Under the pieces are notes generated by a model. The model was not told where the DNA came from. It worked only from the letters and a program-made list of their open reading frames with translations, and ran no database searches. A DNA stretch of 64,000 bases from Anaeramoeba flamelloides (Eukaryota > Metamonada > Anaeramoebidae): assembly GCA_027625915.1 (NCBI GenBank), contig JANTQA010000016.1, positions 1,121,001-1,185,000 on the forward strand, read 5' to 3'. This document shows, in pieces, positions 22,181 to 35,271 of this stretch (within the stretch, counting starts at the first letter, position 1; each line of letters begins with the position of its first letter). Made by a program: the position numbers and the translations under genes.

Positions 22181-22677
22181 TAGTAGTGTAAAGATTACTG
22201 GGTATGAAAAAAATCCCGGCCAAGATTTTTAATTAGTAATATTAGGAAAATTATATTGTAATTGAAAATATTTACAATCAAATCAGTTTATTTAAGCACA
22301 AAAAATCAAAATTTTAAAATTATAACTCACTCACTTATTAGTTCGATGATTAATTAAATTACACTTGTTCAAAACACTCAAAAAACAATCAAAAAACAAT
22401 CATAAAAATTTTCTATTTCCAAACTCCAGCAAATCTGATTGTTTTTCAAAAAAAGTAGATCTACTTAGGATATTAAACAATTACTCGGGTCATTCTATAG
22501 TAGTCTTACTGTAATGAACTTTAGGGAGTTTTATTGCTTAGTTCTTAAAAAAAAATGTTCATTTCTAAAAAGGATTTGATTTTCAATATTAACAAGTATC
22601 ACAATAATTTTCCTAAAATTCACTATTAAAAATCTTGCCAGGGATTATTTCCATGTCCAGTATTTTTTTCACTGCTA
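22181..22677. mobile_element. MITE with TAGYAGTG ends, copy 1
   Basis: The 497-bp element is flanked by TA (22179-22180 and 22678-22679). The terminal inverted repeats of about 75 bp begin TAGTAGTG at the left and end CACTGCTA at the right, and both contain AAGATTTTTAAT. A second copy in opposite orientation lies at 57915-58396, sharing interior segments such as the AGTAGATCTACTTAG region and GAACAAG/CTTGTTC tracts. It is non-coding. Confidence 0.82.
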
Positions 22678-22825
22678 TAATACAAATTATAACAGTATTT
22701 TAATTTTCATTCATTAAATAATGTATTAAATGAGTTTTTTTTTTTGATTTTTAAGTCTGTATTTCAGCTCCAAGGGGTGGGGTATAAAATATGGAAAATC
22801 CTTAATTTTATGATTTTTAAAATTA

Positions 22826-23131
22826 GAGTCCTGTGTCATTTTAAGGCACAGGAAAAATCAACATATAAGGCACAAAATTTTGTTCACTTTAAGGGACAAA
22901 TTTTTGATTTGAGGCATTTTCCCAATTTCAAGATATAATTTCATTGAATAATTAAAGAGTTAGTTTGAGTGTTTTCTTCAATATATATATAGAATATTAC
23001 ATTATGGGTAATCTTGGAAATTTACACAGAAAAATTGTGCCTTATTTTGACCACTTTGATTTTGTGCCTTAATGAGATTTTTTGTGCCTTATTTCTTGAT
23101 TTTTCCTGTGCCTAAAAAGAGCACAGGACTG
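22826..23131. mobile_element. MITE with CAGTCCTGTG ends
   Basis: The 306-bp element has TA at both ends (22824-22825 and 23132-23133). The left end GAGTCCTGTGTCATTTTAAGG pairs with the right end AGCACAGGACTG, and both arms contain GGCACAGGAAAAATCAA and TAAGGCACAAA units. The AAGGCACAAA units also occur in the CAGTCAGTTCC family, so the two families may be related. Confidence 0.8.
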
Positions 23132-23133
23132 TA

Positions 23134-23906
23134 ATATTTTTTCAAAAGCTTTTTTTGTAGTTTTTCAACACTTTTTTTTGATTTTAAAAAATCTTTTTGT
23201 TTCAGAAATATTTTTATTCTATTTTTAAATTGAATTATTTATAATTTTAAACAATTAATATATTACTGTGTATCCTTTTTTATTCAAAATACCTCAATAG
23301 AAACTTATTTTGTGTAAAATTAGAAATAAATTAAAAAAAACTTAATAGAATTTGTTGCTCAGTTTTTAGTATATCTGTTCCTCTGTTTTGTTACAAATGA
23401 GATTTTATTAGAAAAACTCATATAATTAAATTGATTGTGAACCTTACAGAATGAGTCAGCTTTTTCATAATTAAGTACTCTCAAAAAACTCGTGTGATTT
23501 AAAAAATACTTGTTATTTTTCAAGTAATAAAAGAAAATTTACATTTTAGTTTTCTAAAATATTTTTCAAATTACAAGTTGAAAAAGCCAAAAGATATTCA
23601 CAAAATCAATTAGAAATGATATTTTAATTAAAACATCTTTTTTTTGGATTTTTGGTACCAATTTTTCTTATTAAGAATTTGATTTTTTTTGATATAATTA
23701 TACTAATGTGATTTGAACATTATGTCATTAATACTCAAAAGTTCAACTGTGGTGTGTGTTTGGAATTATTTTGTCAGGTTTATTCAAATATTGGCTTTCA
23801 AACACTAACTTTTCCTTTCCAATTACATCAAATTATCCTTAAATTTTCAAAAAAGTTGTTATTTTTTTTATAATTCTTCGTTAGTCTGATTTCCAAATAA
23901 ATCCTC
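23134..23906. other. Upstream flank of SRP68, no gene seen
   Basis: AT-rich DNA that should hold the SRP68 promoter. No TATA-like or other conserved element can be singled out against the AT background, and no open frame is convincing. Confidence 0.5.
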
Positions 23907-24736
23907 ATGAACGATCTTAAAAAAGAAACCGAAAATAATGATTTTGGAGCATTTTCCACCAATAAACCCCAAGAACAAGAAAAAGAAAAAGAAATACAAA
24001 TAGAAAATGAAAAAGAAGAAGAAATAATTGAAGAAAACAAAATCTCCTTTTCTACGCTTACTCTTATTCAAGTCAGCCGAAACGAAAACGGGATCAAACA
24101 TTATGACTACCAACGATATAGACACTTTTGTTCCAAAAAACTTCACAAGCTTAGAAAGCAATGTAAAATGACTCATGGCACTGGGAAAAGGTATGTCAAA
24201 AAGCCCATTACACTTGAAACAGCAAAATCTGATCGACAATTATTAATCCTTTTGTTTAGTGCAGAAAGAGCTTGGGCTTATGCATCAGAATTAAAGGAAG
24301 CACAAGTTAACCCAAGAGTCAAATTTAGAATGAGGAACAGATTAAAAAAATCGGCCAAATGGGCTTCACAATTATTAGAGATTGCACAAGAAAAATGTAC
24401 AGATCGAACACTTCTTGAAATTCAAGTAAATTTTACTCTTTTAAATTCTCTCTTGTTTCGAATTGTTTTCAAAAGAACAATTTGAAAAAAAAAAAAAAAA
24501 TAAAAACAAAGCAAAAAAATAACAAAAAAAAAACAAAAGCTTTTGTTAATCACCCTTTGTTCATAATCCTCAATTCAAATTCTTTTGTTGGCGAATAATT
24601 TCTAATTGCATTCACAAAATAATAAAATAGGCCTATGCTGATACCATGGTTGGTAATTCGTTATTGGAATATGAATGTTTTAAAGAGGCTTTGGAAAGTT
24701 TTTTAAGAGCAAAGTAACACAGTTTTAATTTTACTT

Positions 24737-24816
<80 letters not shown>

Positions 24817-27800
24817 CTAATCCCACACTCTTTTATTTCCCACCAACTCTTAATATTCCCAAAATCAAAACCAAAATAATTTAAAAAACAATCTTAAGAA
24901 CTGTTTTCGAGCAATTAAGCAAAGTTGGTGAATTCATATTATCTGAAATATGTGAGTCGCAAACCAAAGAAGTTGAAATTGGAATTAGGTATTGTACATT
25001 CAATATTAGCAAAGAGAATAAACTTTCAAAAAAAGAAATTATCGAAATGATCTCACAAAATGAAACGCAAGGTTTAACACTCTTACGATCAAAATTAGAT
25101 GTAAAAACTTTATTTTCCTTAAAATTCTATTTTTTTTTTTTTTTTTTTTTGCTTTGGTTGATGAACTTTAAGGCTAATGTTCGTCTCCATCAATTGATTT
25201 CAATCAAACCCAGTAATGTTATAACTCCTCTATACTCTCGAAAGTAATTTTACGTAATTAAAAATGATTTTTAAGGTAAAACAAAAAAATTAGCATCAAG
25301 ATTTACAAACAAGAAACAAAAAATGTAAAATATTTTTATACCTAACAATAATGGAAAATTACCAACTATAATATTGGAAAAAAATGATTTTCAATGATTT
25401 ATAAAAAAAAATAATCAATATTTTGTACGTATTTCGAAAGGCAACCGCAATATTATCAAGAATAGTAAACAACATTTTGTTCATCTGAGAAAGGCTTACA
25501 AAGGACAATTTTTCAAAAGTATGTTTTTCAAAAATTTCAAAAAATTTATCATTTCGACTTTAAAAGTACAATATTAAAATCTTTTTAAAGATCCGATTAT
25601 TAAACAAATTTGTTTTCTGGAGCTTCAGATCAAACTCAATTTTTATTATATTTTTTTTCTTTAAGTGATGGCACACCCCTTAATGCTTTCAAAGATTGCC
25701 TCTTATTGAAAAAATTGATTAGAAAGCATATTTAAAATCTGTTTTTTTTTTTATCTTACAAATCGGCTTATTAGACATTTATTTATCATACATTTCAATT
25801 TTAAAGATTATAAACTTTGTTTCTGTAAAAGTGGCACAAAATTTTTTTTCAAATATCAATTATTTTTTATAATTGTACTTTAAAAAATAAACAAGAAATA
25901 AGTAGAATAATACAACATTCAAGAATAGTTGGTATCTGTATGAAACAAGTCATATAGATCAATATATTTTCCGAAAAATTAAAAAATTAAAATTCTTAGG
26001 GTATCATTGAACAAAACAACAAGGTTCATTTTGATCTTCAATTAAAGATCCAAAGAAAATTCCAATAGAAACCAAATTGTGGTTTTTCTAAAATATTTAC
26101 GCTTCGAATAACCTTAGAATAACACGTTTTTACCAAGTGATTATCGATCTTGTAATAAAAAAAAAATTGCAAAACAATACTTATTAATGAAAAAAAGAAA
26201 AAAAATGTGAAAAAATGATTTCAATTTTGAAAATTTCCAAAAATTCTATTTTTCTTCAAATATCCATTGAATGCCCTTTAAACACATGTAATCCACCATT
26301 TTTGGCAGGGCCTCTATGGCTGGAATGAAGTTTATTTAAATATATAAAATTGTCATTCATCATTTATTGATTCTCCATAATAATTCAATTTGATTTTTAA
26401 TATGACATTTCAGAAATAAAAGATATCAAGGTATCTGATCTCAATTTTATCTGATATTTTTTAGGAGTGAAAATTGGTGGTTTTTTTTTTCTTTTTGATC
26501 ATAAAAATTCTTTTCCTCCGGGTTTTGATCTCTTGATAATTTTCCAATAGAATGAAGAAAACTTATAACAGAATTTTATTATTTAAAAAATCGTTCGTGT
26601 GCCCTTAGCATATTTTCAATATTTTATTGAATTTTTGTGTATCCTTGTTTTCTCCAAAACAATGTGCAAATTTTTTTTTCATTTTTTGGAAATATTTTGA
26701 TAAACATATTTTGAAATATATCCAATAATAGTCACTGATTCAATCAGTATTAATATTTCTCTTCATTTTAAATTACCAATTTACGAATAGAGCAACTTCC
26801 AAAGAGAAATTTATAATTAAAAAAAAAAAAAATTCGACACTTTTTTGGAAATACCTTATTATTAATTTTTAATGTATCGTTTTTTATCAAACTATTTTCA
26901 TGAAAACTAAACTAAATTTATTTATTTATTTATTTATTTATTGTGAGAAAGGAGTAATCAAAGAAAATTTACTAAATAAAAAAGAGAAGAAGAAAAATAA
27001 TAAAAATATTAAAGTAAAAAAAATATTATACCATTTACATGACCAAATTAAAAATTATCCACTGTCGTTAGGTTTTCTTGAGTTTTCTGTTTATTTGGAA
27101 AATCGATAGATTTTCGTTAGGTTTTTTTGAGTTTTCTATTTATTGAGAAAATCAATAAATTTTCGTTAGGTTTTTTTTACTTTAGAAATAAACCGAAAAT
27201 TTTAATAAATTTCCGGTTTATTTCTAAAGTAAAAAAAACCTAGAACACTTCACAAATAAAATAGAAAATCTCAAAAAAACCTAGAACACTTAACAAATAA
27301 AATAGAAAACCTCAAGAAAACCGCCGTTAGGTTTTCCAGAATTTAAAAGAATTAAGTAAAATCTAAGATTTTTCTCTATTCTTTTGAATTTTGGAAAAGC
27401 GCTGTTAGGTTTTTTTTACTTTATGAAATGTAAAGAAAATTTATTTAATTTTCTTTACATTCCAAAAATCAAAAAAAACCTAGGCACTCTACGGCACTTG
27501 ACGACACTTGATGACACTTCTCCTGAAAGGAGGGGTAAAAACCCGATAGAAAGATTATTAGCAATAAATAAGATTCCACAAACTGTGATTAATAAATTAA
27601 AACTCAACTAAATTCCAAAATTTTGGAATGGTGTTTATTTGGATTCAATTAAGTGATAAATCAGTTAATTTACTGAAAATGGCCAATATTCATTACCAAA
27701 AAACTAATTTGATTAATATTGCTAAATAAATTATTATTATTATTATTATTATTATTTTATTTATATTTATATATTGTCTTATAAATCTAAAATGTCAAAT

Positions 27801-28916
27801 TAGAATGTTGTTACTGAAATGAGGAAAAACCAATTAGAAAGTATGGACGAAATCAAATGGAGAGGTGAATCAATTCAAATTTCTAATAAAGCAATTAGAT
27901 TAAAAATCATTAGTGCTGAAGAGCTAGAGATTGAAAATCAAAGTGAACTAAATTTAACACAAATCAATCCAAAAGATTCAGATTTTAAGACTAAATTAGA
28001 AAAGCAATTTACAAGTCAAATGTCGATGAATGGAAGAATTTCCAATCTTTATAACGAAGCAAGGGAGCTTGCTTGGAACGAATTGAACCCATTGCAAAGT
28101 TCACGTAATCGATCCAAAACAATTGTCAACCAAATTGAAATCTTATCCAAGCTACATACATATTTAGCATTTAAGACCCATGAATTGGCAATCACACGAA
28201 ATAAATATGCCCTCAAATATTTGAAAAGCTCCAAAGGCGATTCAGATAAAATTGTAAATAATTATCAAAGGCTTATCCAACAGCTACATGAGCTTTTAGA
28301 GTTGGAATTGAATTTTAAAAAGGAAAGCGAGGATCAAGAGCAGATAACACATTCCGAAAACAGAGAAAAGTTGATTAACGCGCAAATTTTCTCCAATAAG
28401 GCATTTAGATGCTTTTATATTGCAAATTCCTATCTAATAACAGAAAAATTTGAAGAATCGCAATTGCTATTTGAAAGAACTTTAGAAGAAATCCAAACCG
28501 CAATCGTTTATTTTAAAAGATGTAAAAAAAGTGATCCAAACGAAATTGAAAATTTACTCGAGCTTATAAGAAATACAAAATCTAAAATTAGCTTTTTGCA
28601 AGGAAACAAATTATTGAAATATATCGAAAGAAACAAAATCTCACAAAAGAAAAAAAATGGTGGAAAGGTGCAAGAAAGCCTAGAAGAAAAGGAATTCCTC
28701 ATCGATAGATTAGAAAAATCCTTTGATAGAAAGAAATATGCTACTTCAAATAGAAATAAAACAGAAGGGATGAAAAGAGTCAATGTCGTGAGATTCCCAC
28801 CATTGTTAACTTCCGTTTATTCAAAGCCAATGCTTCTAGACAATGCCTTTAATTATATCGTATTCCCAAAATTGGAAGAAAAATCAAAGCCAAAAAAAAG
28901 ATTTTGGTTGTTTTAA
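23907..28916 (+). CDS. SRP68: Signal recognition particle subunit SRP68
   Basis: The model joins 23907-24425, 24631-24713, 24899-25100 and 27804-28916, giving 638 residues against about 627 in human SRP68. SRP68 binds SRP RNA and SRP72 and takes part in cotranslational targeting to the ER. Diagnostic blocks in order: HYDYQRYRHFCSKKLHKLRK (RNA-binding domain), LLFSAERAWAYASELK, EIQ|AYADTMVGNSLLEYECFKEALESF across the first junction, VEIGIRYCTFNI, MDEIKWRGESIQI, and near the C-terminus VRFPPLLTSVYSKPMLLDNAFNY, the SRP72-binding region. Introns are GT-AG with phases 0, 2 and 0 that all match. A Glu/Lys-rich insert precedes the RNA-binding domain. The C-terminus ends KKRFWLF followed by TAA, like the family end. 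Intron 3 (2.7 kb) is far larger than introns 1 and 2 (205 and 185 nt). Confidence 0.93.
24426..24630 (+). other. SRP68 intron 1
   Basis: The 205-nt intron starts GTAAAT and ends AATAG, phase 0. Protein homology is continuous across the junction (EIQ|AYAD). Confidence 0.85.
24714..24898 (+). other. SRP68 intron 2 with a 75-nt poly-T run
   Basis: The 185-nt intron starts GTAACA and ends TTAAG, splitting a Lys codon 2+1. It contains an uninterrupted run of 75 T (24739-24813), the longest homopolymer in the window. Confidence 0.85.
25101..27803 (+). other. SRP68 intron 3, 2.7 kb
   Basis: It starts GTAAAA and ends AATTAG, phase 0 on both sides. Homology resumes at once after it (MDEIKWRG). The 3' third contains foldback block C (27060-27545). 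A (TTTA)n run lies at about 26917-26941 and a (TTA)n run at about 27731-27763. Two small frames inside it (26900-27109 and 27384-27611) read through repeats and are not genes. Confidence 0.82.
27060..27545. repeat. Foldback-repeat block C inside SRP68 intron 3
   Basis: This is the clearest array of the family. Direct units GTTAGGTTTT(C/T)TTGAGTTTTC start at about 27068, 27116 and 27165. A strong hairpin then runs from about 27165 to 27243. Two complementary units (AAATAAAATAGAAAA) follow at about 27255-27320. Further hairpins lie at about 27328-27403 and 27405-27483. The block ends with near-tandem 10-nt units like GGCACTCTAC, GGCACTTGAC, GACACTTGAT (27484-27516) and a palindromic CTCCTGAAAGGAG, then GGGGTAAAAACCC. 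Confidence 0.85.
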
Positions 28917-29150
28917 TTTTGACCAAAAATTCATTTTTATTTTTTTTCAATTTTCTTTTCTTTTTTTATTTTTATTTTTATTATTATCTCCAAAAAAATC
29001 CATTTTCCGAAGAATTTTTTTTTCTATACTTTTATAATTTTAATATTTTATTTTTAATTTTGTTTTAAATCAAATCATTTCATAAAATTTCAGAAATAAA
29101 GTTAAAATATTAAAAATCAGATTATTTTTTTTTTTCAATTTAACGAACTA

Positions 29151-29183
<33 letters not shown>

Positions 29184-32100
29184 TCAAATGCTTTTTTTGT
29201 TTTGAAGAAAAAAAAATCAGATAATTTACTATCAAGATTGATATGAAATGTGATTTTAATATGAATATGAGGTAATTTTTTTCAACAAAATGTTGGTTTA
29301 CTTGATCAAATCAATTATGATTTTATTAAAATAAAAAAAGAATCTTTGATTGGATCAAAAATTACTTTTCAAAAAATTGATAAACAATTTTTCTTTGAAA
29401 AAAGCCAGTATAGCAACATTATCATTATGGGGAAGTTAATTCTATTAACTTTAAACCAATCTCTAGAAATCTAACCAAGCCTCGCTTTTTTTCAAAAATT
29501 GATTGGAAAAAAATGGGATCTTAGAGGTAAAAGATAATGTATTTTTTAAAAAACAAATTGAAAAGAGAATTGCTGTAATGAATTATTTAGAAAAGTTTGA
29601 TAAAATATTAAATAAAAAAAACCTTAGAGAAGATATTTTCTGATAAAATATTGATATTAACAAAGTGTTGACTTTGTGTGCTATGAATTTATTTCATTTG
29701 TTGTGAATTAATTTATTTTAATTTATTTCTCAAAATATTACCCAGATGTACTGGGGGTGATTTGAACAAAGGGTATGCAATTTACATATTTTATTTTATA
29801 TTATACTTTTTATCCTCAAGAAAAACAAGAATTTTTACGTTGGTATACTCAAATTTTTACAGGTAATTTTTTTAAAAAACTGTAAGGGGAATTTTCACAT
29901 GATAAAAATCGTATTTTTTCTAGAATATTGAAACAAAGAAAGATTTTATGAAAAATTACTTGTAAACTAAGAAGAAAATAAATATTCAAAAAAAAAATCA
30001 CCAAGTTAAATATTTATACATTCGACTTTAAATAAAAAAAATTATACCTAAAAAAAAGAAAAAAACTCAAAACACTTTGGAAAGATAAAAATCTATCTTT
30101 TAAAATCCCTAATCCCCAATTATGTATATAATTAAATGATAATTAAAACACCTAGCCCGAATGTTACAATTTATTGGAAATATTCAAATATTCAAAAAAT
30201 GAATGAAAAGTGTTAATATTGTGATTAATCATATATTATAAGCAAAAACGAAAATCCATAAGTGTCTACTATAATTATTAGTTTTATTAAAATGGAGTTT
30301 ATTTCAGTAATTTAAGTATAAATAAAATAAAAAATTAAAACTTTTCGAAAAATTAAACAATCTGTATTTTGTACAACTCCTTTAATTAATGACTTATATT
30401 ATTTTATGGTAAATATTTGGGTAAGTCGTAGGGGGGTCTTATTGACAAAAAAATGAAAAATATAGAGAAAATTAAAAAAAAAGAAACTCAGATGTAGTTC
30501 AAAAGATTTCTTATAAAGTAACTCAAAAAAAGTTTCTAAATTTAAATAAATATTCGAAAACATCTGATTATTTTTAAACGGGTTTTAAAACATCGAGAAC
30601 GGGGAAAATTAAAACTAATAAAGATAATATAATCTAATTGTTTTCAGATAATTTCAGAATTAGTCTTGATTCGTTACTTTCCTGAATAGATATATAATTT
30701 TTTTTTCAATTTATTAATACTGTGAATTGATGTTAATTTTTTATTTAATTCAAAAAACCCCAAAACCTGTATTTTTATGTGAAATCATATCTTGTGTGGT
30801 ATTATAAATATGAAAGATATATAAATGATTGATTAGAATGCATAAAAAGAAATTTAAATGAAAAAATCATTGTTAAAATAATCAACATCTTGGTTTCAAA
30901 AAAATAATTTTACTTTAATTTTTTTTGTAAATGCTAATGAATTCTTTGAACAGCTATTTTTTAGATGAGATGTTTCAAATTAAGAACTGTTTGAAAGTAA
31001 AAAAATATAAAAATTACTTTTATTTTAAATTCTCTTTTTTTTTTTTCTTTTTTATCTGACTACTTTTTTTGATTATTAGATGATTTCTTTTCAATCCAAT
31101 CTAATATTAAAAAAATATGATAATCAACAGTATTATGAAAATAATCTAAAAATCATGATAAATGTCTAAATTTTGAGAAAAAAAAAATTAATCTCCCTAT
31201 TATATTTATAACGCTTAATGTAAATTCAACAATATTTTTCAAAAGAAAAATTTTATTGTTCAAAAAACCGATCTTTAAAAAATATTTTTTTTTTTGAAAA
31301 AAAAACAATAAAGAAACTTAATTAAATCAAGGATCAGAATAAAAGATATTTTTCTTTTATTTTTCATCCTTAGAAGTGGATAAGTTGGACATTCACATCG
31401 ACAATACTTAGTATTTTTTGAATAATCCTTGAATCCCAACTTGTAATCATATTGGATTTACTTACAAGAAATGCCCAGGATAATAGAAATGATTAAGTGT
31501 ATTCTGTTTTTTATAATTCTATTTAGTTAAAATAGTTGCTTGGCAGTATCATTTTTTGTAAAAAAGCAGTTTAAATTTAAAATATTTCAAAGAAAGGTTT
31601 AATAGAGGTTTTGTAGATAACATATAATGTATTTCCAAAAAAGACGGAAAATTTGTTTTTACATTTCAAAAAATAGCATCTTTATTAATGAAATTATTCT
31701 TTAATTCACATTACCCAATTAAGTTTAATATTAATACCGATTGAATAAATGGCAAGCTATTTATATCAAAATATATTGGATGAAATATTTCAAAAAAAAA
31801 ATATAGCACTTTTTTTGGTTAAAACAATGTACAACCAATTTCAATAAAAAACTAGAAATATGGAAAGGTTACAAATGATTTTTAAACAATTAAATACAGC
31901 TATATGTTTTAAATTCTATTTGAAAAATTGTTGAGATTACACAAGTTATGAAAAACGTTTTTTCAACCAAAAAGAAAATAATAAACACCAATTTCCACCC
32001 CTAAAAAATATCAGAGAAATCAAGATCAGAAAATTTAATAAATTTTATTTTTGTAATACAATACTAAGAAACAAATTAAATTAAAATCAAGAATTGATAA

Positions 32101-32204
32101 ATAGTGGTTAATGATTTTAGATGTTTAAATACATTTTTGAAGATTGAGTTTAAAAGATATATGCTAAAATAAATTTACCCCACTTTATTGGAAATAGCTA
32201 ATTA
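28917..32204. other. 3.3-kb gene-free AT-rich stretch
   Basis: T-rich DNA follows the SRP68 stop, including T-runs near 28920-29180. The rest is AT-rich with no coding frame, RNA gene or recognised repeat family. Confidence 0.55.
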
Positions 32205-33376
32205 TCATGATATTAACAATACAATCGTGACAGTATTAAAAAATCGCGATTAGTCCAACTTTATCACGAAAAATCATAAAATCGAGATATTGAACATTAT
32301 CGCTATATTTATGAAAAAAAACGTGAAAAAATAAAAAATTATTTGAAATCATTTTAAAAAGATCTTATGACTTTTACAAAGCCTTGAGACTTTTACAACA
32401 CTTTCCCCTTTAATAAATGCTTGAAAGTGTTTGTAAGGGTTCGAACTGTCTTTAAGTGTTTGGAAGTTTTGAAAGACAGAAAACTTTTATAAAGGGAATG
32501 AGTTTGATTTTAAGTTTAAAATGTAATTTTATTCTTTTCATTTTTTTTTAAACAAAATATAAAATCTCAAACAAATTTGATGATCAAATTAATAATTACC
32601 TATTCCAACAATACACTTGAATATAAGATAGATTTTTTTTCTAAAAATGGAGTTGTTACCTTCACAATTTTAAATAACCAAAAAGAATAAAGAATAATTT
32701 TCCTTCTTATTGGTGATCGATCAAACAAAAACCTCTAAGCTCTAATTGTGTTTTCTGTCCAATGTAAATATGCTCAAAGAAGAAAAAGAACAAGAAGAAG
32801 ACAAGAATTGTATAAAAAAATTTAATAATTGATGATCAAGGGCAAGAATGTTGTGACATACTTTTGAAATTTATCCAACCCCTTTTAGCTTTCTGAGAAT
32901 ATTGAAAATGTTCTAACCCAAGAACACATTCTTTAAAGAATAGATTAATGATTGGTTGTTTTAGAAGCTAATTATTCAAGGCAATTTCTAACAGTATGTT
33001 TAACTGAAAAAATATCTATTTCTCTTTAGTTCTTATTGTTGTTGATCTTAAAGGATCTATAGGTTTGACAACCAAATTAAATGAAAACACAACAAAACTC
33101 TTGGATCTGATCCTTGAATCGATAAAGTATCTTTTTTATTGTTTTTTCATAGAATGGCTTTTATTCATTTAATCTACTTTTGATAAAAAAATTGTTTTTG
33201 TGTTAAAATATTTTTCAATTAGCCCAAAAACCCATAAACTATTATATCGCGGTTACTTTTTAATAGCGATATTTTGGCATTTATCACGATTTTTTAATAA
33301 TTATCGCTATAATAATGAATATCGAGATTTAATAGAAATTATCACGATTGTTGGAACTTTATCGTGAATTAAGCAT
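32205..33376. repeat. Paired clusters of TATCGCGAT-like motifs, possible 1.2-kb foldback element
   Basis: Two clusters, about 32205-32320 and 33240-33376, are dense in variants of TATCGCGAT: ATCGTGAC, AATCGCGATT, TTATCACGA, ATCGAGATA and TTATCGCTAT. The second cluster carries the same words largely in inverted order. CG dinucleotides are otherwise rare in this DNA, so the clusters stand out. About 900 bp without an open frame lies between them. A degraded transposon with subterminal repeats is the likeliest reading. Confidence 0.6.
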
Positions 33377-35271
33377 GTTATCATCAAAACCTCTATTACA
33401 AAATGATCGATCTCAAGATTTTTTACTGTTTCATTTTTTTTTTATTGATAAAGTCCATAATGTTCCCGATTAAATTTTTTAGCGAGTTCAATTAAAATAA
33501 GAGTCTTATACCAGAAGTAAACAATTTAACTTTTTTTTTTTTTAATTTACAATTGGATCTGAAAACTGTATTATATATTTAGTTGTGGTTTTGTTTGATT
33601 TTGATTATTTATGGTACTTACTTTTAAAAACAATGTATTGGATTTTTTTTCCAACTTAAAATGAAAATGCCATAATAGAATGTTGAACATAAGAACAAAG
33701 GTTAAATCATTTAACATTCCCCAAAGTAGATTAAACAGATCAAGTTAACATTCTATTAGGTTTTGAATTTTACTTCTGAAATGAAAATGAATAAAGTATT
33801 TTCATCAACTTATCTCCGAAGACTAAAAAGAAACTAAACAATTCAAAGTAAAAAATGTTGTTTTTTCATCCACTTTCAAAATATTAAAAAGTGAAAATTT
33901 TAGACTTTATAGTAAGTGACCCCCTTAAAAAAGGAAATTGAAAATGAAGTAAAAATTTGTGCCATCAATAATTCAAATACCAGTATATTATTTTCAACCA
34001 AACCAATAAAAACAATTTAAACCTACTTTTATTATTGAACTGAAATGAGTAGTTTTGGAGATCTCAAAAATAATCAATTTTTCAACAAATTTTGAAATAG
34101 AGATCAATTTAAAAAAAAAACCAAATACCAAAAGATAGAATTAAAAGAACTTTTGTTGTGTTTAATTCTCCATTTTGTATTTGTCCATTGATTTTTTCTT
34201 GTACTCGGACTTTTTACTATTCTATTACAGGTTTCTGTGATTCTTAAAATTTCCAATGAAAAATCTTGTTTTACTTTTTTACCCTTTTATACTTTTTTAA
34301 CTTAACAAATGTTTCAAAAATTTCGTCATATTTACAAATTCTGTATTAAAGAATAATTTTTTTTGTGAAAAATGTAAAAAGAAAAAAATGATCTTTTCTG
34401 ACCTTTTTTCTGAAATTGAAATCAATTTAATCTTTCTTTATCCTCATAACTCTTTTCCCAAACTTATTTAAAGAACATTGATTCTGGTTTGTATGTTGTC
34501 CCCAAATAATTTCTAATATTTCTTTTAGATTTTCAATCAACCAATATTTTTATCACGGCAAATAATTGTGTTGTCTGTTATTGTAGTTCAAAACATGGGG
34601 TGTCGAACTCTGATAAATTAAAACAATTTCTACAATTCTTCAGTTAAATTTGTATTTGTGAAGAGGTCTTGAGAATTCGCAGGTTTTGGAAATATTTACG
34701 ATCTTTTTTGAAAAGCTTTTCTTTTTAGGTACTTTAGTTTTTTGGAAATTCTACATATTTTTTTGCTCAATTACACATAAACAACGAAATTTTTCCTTTT
34801 GTTCTATGTATTTTTCGTGTGAAACGAACCCAATTTTGGAATAATATGTTGCTTTAAAAAACATTTAAAAATGTATCAATTGAGGGATACTTTTTCTAAT
34901 TTTTTTTGGATGGAAACTCAACTCGAAAGATTATACCGAATAACATAAACTGAATTTGGGCAATTAATAGGTTTTTACAACAGCGCCATGTAAACGAAGG
35001 TGTTTAGAGAAGTGAGTATTTTGGATAAGGATGGATAATTTCTAATTTGATTTTTAAAAAGAATTGCAATACAAATTAAAATCTTGCAAAAAGAAAATAA
35101 GAAAAAATATTTTATTCCAAAACTATATAAGATAAAAAGTTAAAGAGGGTTTCTTCAACAACCCACCAAAAATTTTCATTCATAGTTGTTTCCTCAATCC
35201 CTACCCAATTTTTTTATTTAAAAGATAAATTATTTTTTATCTTTTTGGTTAAATGTACAAATAAATTTTGA
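33377..35271. other. AT-rich upstream flank of the BEACH gene
   Basis: No gene, RNA or repeat family is recognised. The last part presumably holds the BEACH-gene promoter and 5' UTR. A near-palindrome around 33675-33765 with TTAACATTC/GAATGTTAA-like words is weak. Confidence 0.5.

Noticed and set aside
26900-27109. 69-residue plus-strand frame
   Set aside because: It consists of an (ATTT)n run and part of the foldback repeat inside SRP68 intron 3.
27060-27545. CRISPR-like array
   Set aside because: Repeats alternate in orientation and form nested hairpins, spacers are not regular or unique, and the sequence is eukaryotic intronic DNA.
27384-27611. 75-residue plus-strand frame
   Set aside because: It reads through foldback-repeat modules inside SRP68 intron 3.
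32430-32460. Possible tRNA T-loop (GGGTTCGAACTG)
   Set aside because: No matching acceptor stem, D-arm or anticodon arm can be drawn around it.
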